A DNA stretch of 15,594 nucleotides, taken from Ferruginibacter sp. Its GTDB lineage: Bacteria; Bacteroidota; Bacteroidia; Chitinophagales; Chitinophagaceae. The notes beneath the pieces are model-generated. The model saw only the letters and a program-made list of their open reading frames with translations. It made no database searches and had not been told where the DNA came from. Shown here piece after piece: positions 1 through 6,706 of the stretch. Each line of letters opens with the position of its first letter. Position 1 is the first letter of the stretch. The stretch is from contig JANXOQ010000107.1 of assembly GCA_025357775.1 (NCBI GenBank), forward strand, positions 1 to 15,594, written 5' to 3'. The position numbers and the translations under genes are program-made.

Positions 1-233
1 CAATCTTTGGAGCCCCCACTTTTTCGGTAGAAGAGGGAAAGGCGTTTTGTTTCAATTATAAAATTACAAACTAAAAACTCTCAAACTAAAAAGATGTCAG
101 TCTGTGCCTGTCGAAAGCTATTTTGAATAAGCTTAGTCTGATAAAGTAACGGTAACAAAATTTTGTCATTTGCAAAGAGTTTAAAAATTTATTTTATGAG
201 TATCTATGCTTTACAATATAATAACTTGAACAT
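1..233. other. Intergenic, no gene recognised
   Basis: This stretch lies downstream of the stop codon of the leftward aldehyde dehydrogenase gene. It is AT-rich, has no credible coding frame and shows no strong terminator hairpin for the dehydrogenase. The only small structure is a 12-nt spacer-less palindrome at 155-166, which is too compact and AT-rich to interpret. Confidence 0.5.
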
Positions 234-1598
234 CTACTTAAATATTTTCTTGAACAACCCCAATCTCCCTTTAAATGGCGGATATTTCACTGAAGGATCC
301 AGCCAAGTGGGCGTTTTAAGTACTGATTTTTTATGACTAAAAGTATCAAAACTAAACTTGCCATGGTAGCTGCCTGTACCACTAGCACCTCTACCACCGA
401 AAGGTAAATGATGGTTAGATAAATGCATTGTTACATTATTTACACAACCACCTCCAGCCGGTATTGCTTGCAACCATTTTTTTTCATTTTTAATGGAAGA
501 AGTAAATATATAAAATGCCAATGGATTTTTGTGAATTTTTAAGATTGCTAATGCTGCTGCTTTTTCTGTATACCCGATTATAGGTAAAATTGGCCCAAAT
601 ATTTCAGCTTGCATTACTGCATCATTTATATTATTTATTTCAAGCAATGTAGGTTCAATATACAAATCTGCTTTATCAGTTTTACCACCAACTAATATTT
701 TTCCATTACTCAAATATTTCTCTAATCTATTAAATTGTCGTTCGTTTATTATTCTACCGAATGCTTCCGTTTTTTGTGCATCTACTTCAAAAAATTGTAC
801 TATTGCTTTTTTTATTTCGTTTATCAATTCATCTTTCACACTCTGCTGTACAAGTACATAATCAGGCGCTACACAGGTTTGCCCAGCATTGCTAAACTTT
901 GCCATAGCAATTCTTTTTGCCGCAACTTTTATATCTGCATCTGCTTCTACAATACAAGGGCTTTTACCTCCAAGCTCTAGCGTTACTGGTACTAAATTTT
1001 TTGCAGCTAGTTCGTAAATTATTTTTCCTACAGCTGTGCTACCAGTGTACATCACATGGTCAAAAATAAAATTGTTCATTAGCTCAGGTACTACTGTTGC
1101 ACCATCACCTACCACATACAAAATATAATTTTTATCAAAAGTACTCTCTATAATTTTCTTCATTACCGCTTCTGTAGCAGGTGCTAGTTCGCTCGGCTTC
1201 ATTACCACACAATTGCCCGCTGCTATTGCACCCACAAGTGGTGTCATCATTAAATTAAATGGATAATTCCATGGGCTTATAATTAAAACCACCCCAAGCG
1301 GTTCACTTACAATAAAACTTTTCGATGGAAAATTTAGCAGATTAGTTCTCACACTTTCTTGCTTCATCCAACTATTTAATTTATTTATAGCAAGGCTTAA
1401 TTCTGTGAGAAAAAATCCGTTTTCAGTAATGTAACATTCTTCTTTACTTTTTCGTAAATCTTTATAAACAGCATCAAATATTTCTTGCTCATGTGCTACT
1501 ACAGCTGCCTTCAATTTTTGTAATTGGGCTTTTCTAAATTCGTACGATTGTGTTGCGCCACTTTCAAAATAAGCCCGCATTTTTTCTAGTTTCTCCAT
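234..1598 (-). CDS. Aldehyde dehydrogenase, class 3 (ALDH3)-like
   Basis: Predicted NAD(P)+-dependent aldehyde dehydrogenase that oxidises aldehydes to carboxylic acids. At 454 residues it has the short length typical of ALDH3-type enzymes rather than the ~500 of ALDH1/2. The catalytic set is complete: N111 in SPWN, K134 in MKPSE (cofactor binding), the glycine motif GSTAVG at 186-191, the general base E208 in LELGG, and the nucleophile C242 in GQTC. An EIFGP motif follows in the C-terminal half. The tail (YPPF, then a basic and hydrophobic end) resembles ALDH3 enzymes acting on fatty or aromatic aldehydes. There is no signal peptide, so it should be cytoplasmic, though the basic tail might touch membrane. 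It is divergent from tadA with only 39 bp between start codons. The substrate cannot be read from the sequence. Confidence 0.93.
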   Translation of the reverse strand: MEKLEKMRAYFESGATQSYEFRKAQLQKLKAAVVAHEQEIFDAVYKDLRKSKEECYITENGFFLTELSLAINKLNSWMKQESVRTNLLNFPSKSFIVSEPLGVVLIISPWNYPFNLMMTPLVGAIAAGNCVVMKPSELAPATEAVMKKIIESTFDKNYILYVVGDGATVVPELMNNFIFDHVMYTGSTAVGKIIYELAAKNLVPVTLELGGKSPCIVEADADIKVAAKRIAMAKFSNAGQTCVAPDYVLVQQSVKDELINEIKKAIVQFFEVDAQKTEAFGRIINERQFNRLEKYLSNGKILVGGKTDKADLYIEPTLLEINNINDAVMQAEIFGPILPIIGYTEKAAALAILKIHKNPLAFYIFTSSIKNEKKWLQAIPAGGGCVNNVTMHLSNHHLPFGGRGASGTGSYHGKFSFDTFSHKKSVLKTPTWLDPSVKYPPFKGRLGLFKKIFK

Positions 1599-1610
1599 TT
1601 AAATTATTAT

Positions 1611-1618
1611 TAAATTTG
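1611..1618 (+). promoter_or_regulatory. Candidate -7 element for tadA
   Basis: TAAATTTG fits the Bacteroidota -7 consensus TAnnTTTG and lies 19 nt before the tadA start codon, so the leader would be only about a dozen nucleotides. No TTTG -33 element is present at the expected distance, where only a T-run is seen. On the opposite strand TAACTTTA (1622-1629) is a 7/8 match that could serve the aldehyde dehydrogenase. Both are inferred from consensus only. Confidence 0.35.
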
Positions 1619-1637
1619 TAATAAAGTTATACAAACT

Positions 1638-2078
1638 ATGATGACCGACGAACAATATATGCGCCTTGCTATACAAGAAGCAGAAAAAGCTTTTGAAAAA
1701 GATGAAGTGCCTGTTGGGGCAATTTTGGTTTTAAACAATAAAATAATAGCACGCAGCCACAACCAAGTGGAGTTGTTAAAAGACAGCACCGCACATGCAG
1801 AAATACTAAGCCTAACCACCGCATACAATGCACTTAGCAGCAAATATGTACCAGATGCTACTTTATATGTAACGCTTGAGCCATGCCTTATGTGCTGTGG
1901 TGCATTGCATTGGAGCAAAATTGGGCGTATCGTTTTTGGCGCATCCGATGATAAAAATGGGTACAGAAAATACACAGGTGATTTAAATCCATTTCACCCA
2001 AAAACGCAGTTAGTTGGTGGAATATTAGCGGAAGAATGTGGTAGTTTGTTAAAAATCTTTTTTAAAGGAAAACGATAA
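1638..2078 (+). CDS. tadA: tRNA-specific adenosine(34) deaminase TadA
   Basis: Cytoplasmic zinc hydrolase that converts A34 to inosine in the anticodon of tRNA-Arg(ACG), allowing wobble decoding of CGN codons; it is normally essential. The 146-residue protein is full length for the family. The cytidine/deoxycytidylate deaminase fold signature is intact: H53-A-E55, giving one zinc ligand and the proton-shuttling glutamate, and P82-C83-x2-C86 giving the two cysteine ligands. The VPVGA segment at 24-28 and the C-terminal helix ending in a basic KGKR are also usual. The frame begins with two consecutive ATG codons, and either could be the start. It is divergent from the aldehyde dehydrogenase. 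A guanine deaminase or other family member is less likely given the HAE spacing and short length. Confidence 0.93.
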   Translation: MMTDEQYMRLAIQEAEKAFEKDEVPVGAILVLNNKIIARSHNQVELLKDSTAHAEILSLTTAYNALSSKYVPDATLYVTLEPCLMCCGALHWSKIGRIVFGASDDKNGYRKYTGDLNPFHPKTQLVGGILAEECGSLLKIFFKGKR

Positions 2079-2280
2079 AATATTAACTACATCCACAAGT
2101 TTGTACAACTGTTGTCAGGGTAAAATTGGTACCTTAAGTGTTGGCAAAATTTTTAAACTTTTTTAAGGTTTTGACAAACTTCAATAGTGTCTTTTATTTT
2201 TGTTATAGTTTTTTCGTAAAGCTGAAGCAGCAAAAAATGAAATATTTATATGTTGTATTTCTGAAATAAATAAAAAATTA

Positions 2281-2316
2281 ATTAAACAATAAAATCAATT
2301 TTACTGTTTAATTTTG
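2281..2316 (+). promoter_or_regulatory. sod promoter with overlapping operator-like palindrome
   Basis: TAATTTTG at 2309-2316 matches the Bacteroidota -7 consensus TAnnTTTG, 36 nt upstream of the superoxide dismutase ATG. Immediately upstream and overlapping it is a near-perfect inverted repeat: left arm ATTAAACAATAAAAT (2281-2295), a 2-nt centre (CA), and right arm ATTTTACTGTTTAAT (2298-2312), with 14 of 15 positions complementary. No good TTTG -33 box is visible. A regulator bound here would cover the -33 to -7 region and should block RNA polymerase. Which regulator is unknown: the repeat does not resemble the Fur, PerR or FNR box consensus known to me. Confidence 0.55.
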
Positions 2317-2352
2317 TGATACAAACATTTTAAATCAAATAAAATTTATAAA

Positions 2353-2955
2353 ATGGTATTTACACTAGCACCGTTGCCTTATGCTTATGAAGCATTAGAG
2401 CCACATATTGATACTGAAACTATGCACATACACCATGATAAGCATCACCAAGCTTATGTAGATAATGTGAACAAGGCAATAGCAGGCACAGCGCATGAAA
2501 ATAAAACGATAGAAGAATTAGTGGCAAATGCAGGATCTATAAGCCCAGCGGTACGAAACAATGGCGGTGGGCATTGGAATCATACTTTTTTTTGGGATTC
2601 TTTGCAAAACAATAATGGTGCAAAGCCAACAGGAAAATTAGCTGAGGCCATTGATGCTGCTTTTGGAAGTTTTGATGTATTTAAAGAAAAATTTAATGCA
2701 GCAGGCACTACTCGTTTTGGTAGTGGTTGGGCTTGGTTAATAATACAGGATGGAAAGTTAGCAGTGAGCTCTACGCCAAACCAAGACAATCCTTTGATGG
2801 ATGTGGCTGAAGTAAAAGGTACGCCAATATTGGGTTGCGATGTATGGGAGCATGCCTACTATTTAAAATATCAAAACAAACGTCCAGCTTATTTAGAAGC
2901 ATTTTGGAATGTTGTAAATTGGCATAAAGTAGCAGAGCGTTTTGAAAAAGGATAA
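2353..2955 (+). CDS. sodA: Superoxide dismutase, Mn-type (Fe/Mn family)
   Basis: Cytoplasmic enzyme that dismutates superoxide to oxygen and hydrogen peroxide. It has 200 residues, the usual length, and no signal peptide. The four metal ligands are H27 (in MHIHHDKHH), H77 (in NHTFFW), and D163 and H167 (in DVWEHAYY); the gateway tyrosine is Y35. Metal preference can be guessed from the second-sphere glutamine. Here Gln is at 144 (NQD) and Gly at 73 (GGHWNH), the arrangement of Mn enzymes, whereas Fe enzymes carry the Gln in the N-terminal half. I therefore favour manganese or cambialistic use. The gene stands alone behind its own promoter with a long palindrome, and is followed by a MITE-like element whose hairpin may terminate it. 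Confidence 0.95.
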   Translation: MVFTLAPLPYAYEALEPHIDTETMHIHHDKHHQAYVDNVNKAIAGTAHENKTIEELVANAGSISPAVRNNGGGHWNHTFFWDSLQNNNGAKPTGKLAEAIDAAFGSFDVFKEKFNAAGTTRFGSGWAWLIIQDGKLAVSSTPNQDNPLMDVAEVKGTPILGCDVWEHAYYLKYQNKRPAYLEAFWNVVNWHKVAERFEKG

Positions 2956-2987
2956 AGTAATATTTATAAAAAAGCCCATCGTTTTGA

Positions 2988-3184
2988 GAGGCTACTGAAA
3001 AAGTCATTTAAGACTTATTAAGAAAGGGGGGGTAAAAAGATGAAATTTTTTACCCCCCTTTTGTATTTTGTATTTGATTTAAATTTAATCTACATGCTAA
3101 TACTACAAATAGAATTTCAATTTAGTAAGTATAGTTCGCTTTACAAGTTTTATTCTAAAAAGTAGATGCTTTTTCAGTGCCCTC
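2988..3184. mobile_element. MITE-like element, 197 bp, imperfect TIRs
   Basis: The left end GAGGCTACTGAAAAAG (2988-3003) and the reverse complement of the right end, GAGGGCACTGAAAAAG (3169-3184), match at 14 of 16 positions, so these are terminal inverted repeats of a short non-coding element. The ends remind me of IS1182-like insertion sequences common in this phylum, but I cannot assign the family without a search. There is no coding capacity inside. The element contains the strong hairpin at 3023-3062. No clear target-site duplication is visible (flanks gttttga and gattttt). It sits between the sod stop codon and the broken transposase gene, which appears to belong to a different family. 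Confidence 0.6.
3023..3062 (+). terminator. Strong hairpin, probable sod terminator
   Basis: A 16-bp stem pairs AAAGGGGGGGTAAAAA (3023-3038) with TTTTTACCCCCCTTTT (3047-3062) through one G-T wobble and an 8-nt loop. It lies about 70 nt after the sod stop codon and is followed by a T-rich tract. Because it is nearly symmetrical it may work in both directions, insulating sod from the transposase remnant. It lies inside the MITE-like element, so its role as the sod terminator would have been acquired by insertion. Confidence 0.7.
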
Positions 3185-3220
3185 GATTTTTTCAGCTCCT
3201 TTTATCGGTTAGCTTTTATG

Positions 3221-4272
3221 GCCAATAAAACTTATTGGTTAGGGTTATTTTTAAAGTGTAAATACCATTTTATAAAGTTTCTCTTTGCTTCATATCTTAA
3301 GCCAGAATGCAGTAATAATTTTTCTTTTAAATGTCTAAAATAGCACTCAAGCCTGTTTGTAGTTTTGGGTATTCCCATATCGTTTAAGTAGTAAAAAAGA
3401 TTGGGTAAAGCATTAAAGAGTAAAGTATATGCTTGATGTAATCCCTTATTTGTGTACCAAGCTTTCATTGTTGTTTGGTTGATAGATTCTTCTAGCAATA
3501 CATTGCGGTACTCTTGATACCAATTGTGAAGTTCTAGTAATAAAAAAGAACACTCTTCTTGTCGTTCAATTGAAGTGATTTTGTTTACTATTTTTAATAA
3601 CAATTTGCTAGCTTCTAGTTTTGGCTTAGCCCTCAAATAAGCCCTGCATTGGCGTTTTACGTGAACTACACATCTTTGGATGATAGTATTTGGATAAGCT
3701 TTTTTAACAGCTTTTAAAATTGGTTTATGTCCGTCGCAGGTTACGCTATATACATCTACGCCTAATGATTTTAGCACTTTTAAATCTTGATAAATCTCCC
3801 TAAATTTTTCTTGAGTTGTTGTTCTATATAATTGAACATAACGAGTATCATGGTCAAGATATAAAACTAGGCAAAGACCATTGGGTAAGTAAGCCGCATC
3901 AATAAGAATGTGAACCTTTGTTTTACTCCTAATGGGGATTTGCAGTGTTTCTAAAAGATATTTATTGAATAAACGACTCAGGCTTCAATTGCTTGTATCC
4001 ATCTCCACTAAAAGAGTTCGATAAACCCTTAAACCAAATAAAACGATTAGCATCGCTAATAGCTTTGTTTTCCCACTGAAAAAGTATACCGCAATTTTTT
4101 ACATTTGAAACGTTGTTTGCCACCTTGTTTGCCCCAACAAATAACATTGCTTTGACCACATCCCCAGCAGGATTTTTTTGCGTAATAACTTAAATTGAAA
4201 AGAGTTTCAATTTAGTCAATTGAAACCCTTTTATGTATTATCTTTTAGGAGATTTTACCAACTATTTTTGGC
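3221..4272 (-). mobile_element. Decayed insertion sequence, IS256-related (zinc-ribbon variant), borders uncertain
   Basis: About 1.05 kb around the broken transposase gene has the size of a one-gene insertion sequence. The borders are not certain. One candidate pair of ends is GCCAATAAAACTTATTGGTTA (written in part here; 3221-3241) against the complement of 4255-4272, beginning GCCAAAAATAG; both share GCCAA and, after a small gap, TTGGT. Another weak pair is AGCTCCT (3194-3200) and AGGAGAT (4247-4253). No convincing target duplication was found for either. The element looks inactive because its gene carries two frameshifts. Confidence 0.4.
3232..4211 (-). pseudogene. Transposase, IS256-related zinc-ribbon type, broken by two frameshifts
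   Basis: Three minus-strand frames joined in order rebuild a DDE transposase. Frame 1 (from about 4211, no ATG seen) has a zinc-ribbon start with C-x2-C (SCWGCG) and RFKC. Frame 2 (about 4100 to 3985) continues with NCGILFQW, ENKAISDANRFIWF and GYKQL. Frame 3 (about 3985 to 3232) runs SLSRLFNKY, KVHILIDAAYLPN, VTCDGHKP and TTNRLECYF to the stop. Catalytic D, D and E are in ILID, TCDG and RLEC. The first break is at a six-A run (T-run 4095-4100 on the + strand), where five A would restore CKNCG; the second is near 3980-3990. Only the C-terminal 181 residues are conventionally open after a GTG codon at 3775-3777. Either a true pseudogene or, at the homopolymer, a sequencing error. Confidence 0.75.
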
Positions 4273-4385
4273 AACATTGTCTTTTTATTTCTAATTGGTA
4301 TTATCCTTATACCTCACATTTATTAAAATTTAAGAATAAAACGCAAGATGAAACAAATGCCCTCACCTAATAATTAAGAAATATC

Positions 4386-4625
4386 CTACTTTATTTCTTC
4401 ATAATCCAAATAGTCATCTTTAGAAATTATTGTTTGTTTCTTAGGAGGTTCTTGTTTTTCTTTTTGCTGCTGGGTTTGCTGCTGTTCTCTCATTTTAGTA
4501 TGCATTTCATGAATTTTACCACGCATTTGCTTACTGCTTTTGTACAAGGGTATAATAAAATCGAAGATTAATTTATACAAAAAATAAATTACCACCAGCT
4601 CTCCTATAAGCCTAAATAAGTTCAT
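4386..4625 (-). CDS. Small membrane-anchored protein, DUF4834-like
   Basis: A 79-residue protein with one predicted N-terminal transmembrane segment (about residues 7-27, GELVVIYFLYKLIFDFIIPL). A positively charged, Gln-rich helical stretch follows (about 33-58, likely coiled coil), then a Lys/Pro linker and an acidic end, SKDDYLDYEEIK. This layout and tail match what I remember of the DUF4834 family, found widely in Bacteroidota and of unknown function. The tail is expected in the cytoplasm given the basic residues after the helix, but topology is not proven. It is divergent from the rimP operon, with 230 bp between start codons. TACCTTTG on its strand (4710-4703) is a possible -7 element. 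I would not assign a function. Confidence 0.7.
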   Translation of the reverse strand: MNLFRLIGELVVIYFLYKLIFDFIIPLYKSSKQMRGKIHEMHTKMREQQQTQQQKEKQEPPKKQTIISKDDYLDYEEIK

Positions 4626-4762
4626 TTTATTTATTTTTTATTTTTCAAATTATTAATACTGTTTCTCTGTATCAATATTTTTATTTCTTATCATTTCTTT
4701 CACAAAGGTATTAAGCCTAGCAATATATTGCTGTTAAATTTTACGAATGGAAAACGATATAT

Positions 4763-4794
4763 TTTGGCAGAAACAAAGGTTTAGTATATATTTG
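4763..4794 (+). promoter_or_regulatory. Promoter of the rimP-nusA-infB operon
   Basis: TTTG at 4763-4766, a 20-nt spacer and TATATTTG at 4787-4794 form a full match to the Bacteroidota housekeeping promoter (TTTG, 19-21 nt, TAnnTTTG). It is the best promoter in the window. Transcription should begin around 4800-4803, giving a leader of roughly 55 nt before rimP that consists almost entirely of the hairpin that follows. Confidence 0.75.
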
Positions 4795-4800
4795 CAACAG

Positions 4801-4847
4801 ATAAAAGAGAAGAAGAAAGGGAACCAATGGTTCCCTTCTTCTTTTAT
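4801..4847 (+). promoter_or_regulatory. Leader hairpin at the predicted 5' end of the rimP mRNA
   Basis: AAGGGAACC (4817-4825) pairs perfectly with GGTTCCCTT (4829-4837) around an AAT loop. The stem continues outward through the purine-rich left arm and CTTCTTCTTTTAT on the right, in two alternative registers: one A bulge, or one five-nt bulge that then pairs ATAAAAG (4801-4807) with CTTTTAT (4841-4847). Total pairing is at least 17 bp. The stem ends 8-11 nt before the rimP ATG and starts at the inferred transcription start. It may protect the 5' end or control ribosome access to rimP. It is not followed by a T-run, so it is unlikely to be a simple terminator on this strand. Confidence 0.6.
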
Positions 4848-4855
4848 AAAGCAAA

Positions 4856-5320
4856 ATGAGTACAAATACTAATATAGAACTGGTTGAAAAAATATTGCTT
4901 TCTAAGCTTTATGATGATATTTTTTTGGTAGAAATGAAGGTAAAGCCCATAAACAATTTTAAAATTTATTTAGATGCAGATAGCGGTTTGGGTATAGATA
5001 AGTGCATCAAAATAAATAGAGCCATGTACAAACAGTTAGAAGAAATGGCTATTTACCCAGAAGGTGATTTTTCACTTGAAGTATCTAGCCCTGGGATAGA
5101 TGAACCGCTAAAGTTACTAAGGCAATATGTAAAAAATATTGGCAGAGAGGTGGAAGTTTTATTGAATGATGCTACTGAAAAAGAAGGGAAATTATTAGAA
5201 GCAACAGAAGAAGCAATCTTAATAGAACAAACAACGGGAAAAGGTAAAAAAGCTGTAATAGAAAATATCACTATAGCATTTACAGATATAAAACAAACAA
5301 AAGTTCAAATAAAATTTTAA
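4856..5320 (+). CDS. rimP: Ribosome maturation factor RimP
   Basis: Cytoplasmic factor that helps assemble the 30S ribosomal subunit. The 154 residues fit the family. Recognisable are the N-terminal alpha/beta domain with the D-x-D-x-G-[x]-x-I-D-x-C motif (40-50, then IxxINRAMYKQL), the highly conserved LEVSSPGIDEPL at 74-85, and NIGREVEVLL at 94-103 leading into the C-terminal SH3-like beta barrel. It is the first gene of rimP-nusA-infB, the order conserved across many bacteria, and is preceded by the operon promoter and a long leader hairpin. The next gene, nusA, starts 51 nt after the stop if its ATG is used. Translation of rimP could be limited by the hairpin ending just upstream of its start. 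Confidence 0.93.
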   Translation: MSTNTNIELVEKILLSKLYDDIFLVEMKVKPINNFKIYLDADSGLGIDKCIKINRAMYKQLEEMAIYPEGDFSLEVSSPGIDEPLKLLRQYVKNIGREVEVLLNDATEKEGKLLEATEEAILIEQTTGKGKKAVIENITIAFTDIKQTKVQIKF

Positions 5321-5371
5321 AAAAACAAAACCCCAATAACCTGTGGGGCAGTGCTACAGCAGGTTCGGACT

Positions 5372-6622
5372 ATGGCAAGCATTAACTTAATAGAATCGTT
5401 TCAAGAGTTTAAAGAAGCAGAGAATATTGATCGTCCTACGCTTATGAAAGTAATGGAAGATGTGTTTAAAACACTTATCCGTAAAAAATATGGTAGCGAT
5501 GATAACTTTGATGTAATCGTAAATGACCAAAAAGGTGATTTGGAAATTTTTCGTCGTCGTACTATTGTTGAGGATGATGATTTGTATAGCACCCTTTCAG
5601 AAATAGAATTGAAAGATGCAATTTTGATAGAGCCTGATTACACTATAGGAGAGGAGTTGTATGAGGAAATAGATATACAAAAGGAATTTGGTCGTAGAGC
5701 AATACTAGCTGGCAAGCAAACATTGGCGGCACGTATTGGTGACCTTAAGAAAAATATTTTAATAAAAAAATACGAAGAGCGTGTAGGCGAAATAGTAAGT
5801 GGTGAGGTACATCAAGTATGGAAAAAGGAAGTATTAGTGTTAGATGAAGATGGAAATGAAATGTTGCTTCCAAAATCAGAGCAAATTGCAGCAGATTATT
5901 TTAAGAAGGGTGATACAGTAAGAGCAGTTGTAAAAAAAGTAGAACTAAAAAACAGCCAAGCGGTTATTATTTTATCTCGTACAAGTCCGTTGTTTTTAGA
6001 AAAACTGTTAGAAATAGAAGTTCCAGAAATATTTGACGGCTTAATAGTTGTAAAGAAGATTGTACGTGACCCAGGTGAGCGTGCAAAAGTAGCAGTAGAA
6101 AGTTTTGATGACCGAATAGACCCTGTAGGCGCTTGTGTAGGTATGAAAGGAAGTCGTATACATGGTATAGTGCGTGAGTTGAAAAACGAAAATATTGATG
6201 TTATTAATTGGACAGCAAATACTCAATTACTTATTCAACGTTCACTTACACCAGCTAAGATTACCAGTATTGATTTAGATGATGAAAAAATGCACGCAAA
6301 GGTTTTCTTAAAAGCTGATCAAGTATCGCTTGCTATTGGTCGCCGTGGGGTAAATATTAAACTTGCTTGCGAACTTACAGGTTATAACATTGACGTATTC
6401 CGTGATAACGAAGGAGAGGAAGATGACTTTGATATTGACTTAGAAGAATTTAGTGATGAAATAGAACCATGGGTAATTGAAATTTTGCAAAAAGTAGGTT
6501 GTGACACTGCTCGTTCTGTACTAAACCTTACTGATGAAGAAATAGAAAGAAGAACAGATTTAGAAAAAGAAACCATTGCAGATGTAAAGCGTATTTTAAA
6601 CCAAGAATTTGAAAACGAATAA
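5372..6622 (+). CDS. nusA: Transcription termination/antitermination factor NusA
   Basis: RNA polymerase-binding factor that promotes pausing and intrinsic termination and takes part in antitermination of rRNA operons. I start it at the ATG at 5372 (416 residues, MASINLIESF), which matches relatives; an upstream in-frame GTG at 5351 would add seven residues and lies in an inverted repeat. Domains in order: N-terminal polymerase-binding domain (about 1-130), S1 domain (about 138-202), KH1 with GMKG at 257-260, KH2 with GRRG at 323-326, then an acidic linker (348-365) and a short C-terminal helical domain (366-416). The two acidic repeats of gammaproteobacterial NusA are absent, which is normal here. 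AACCTG (5338-5343) and CAGGTT (5360-5365) can pair just before the start codon. Confidence 0.95.
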   Translation: MASINLIESFQEFKEAENIDRPTLMKVMEDVFKTLIRKKYGSDDNFDVIVNDQKGDLEIFRRRTIVEDDDLYSTLSEIELKDAILIEPDYTIGEELYEEIDIQKEFGRRAILAGKQTLAARIGDLKKNILIKKYEERVGEIVSGEVHQVWKKEVLVLDEDGNEMLLPKSEQIAADYFKKGDTVRAVVKKVELKNSQAVIILSRTSPLFLEKLLEIEVPEIFDGLIVVKKIVRDPGERAKVAVESFDDRIDPVGACVGMKGSRIHGIVRELKNENIDVINWTANTQLLIQRSLTPAKITSIDLDDEKMHAKVFLKADQVSLAIGRRGVNIKLACELTGYNIDVFRDNEGEEDDFDIDLEEFSDEIEPWVIEILQKVGCDTARSVLNLTDEEIERRTDLEKETIADVKRILNQEFENE

Positions 6623-6706
6623 GCAATGAATAAAAATTGAAGTAAATAATAACAATAGAAAATTTTGACACTACCAAATTAATGATAGTGGCAGTAAATA
6701 AAACGA

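Noticed and set aside
155..166. Palindrome ACAAAATTTTGT
   Set aside because: No spacer, AT-rich, isolated, and not placed at a recognisable promoter.
2131..2181. Possible tadA terminator: ACCTTAA/TTAAGGT and a partly matching AAGTGTTGGCAAAA pair
   Set aside because: Two competing weak AT-rich pairings with long loops and no T-run directly after; not strong enough to annotate.
4095..4100. Programmed frameshift signal in the transposase (A6 run)
   Set aside because: The needed correction is the loss of one A, equivalent to +1, not the -1 slip typical of A-run signals in insertion sequences, and a second frame change downstream would still break the protein.
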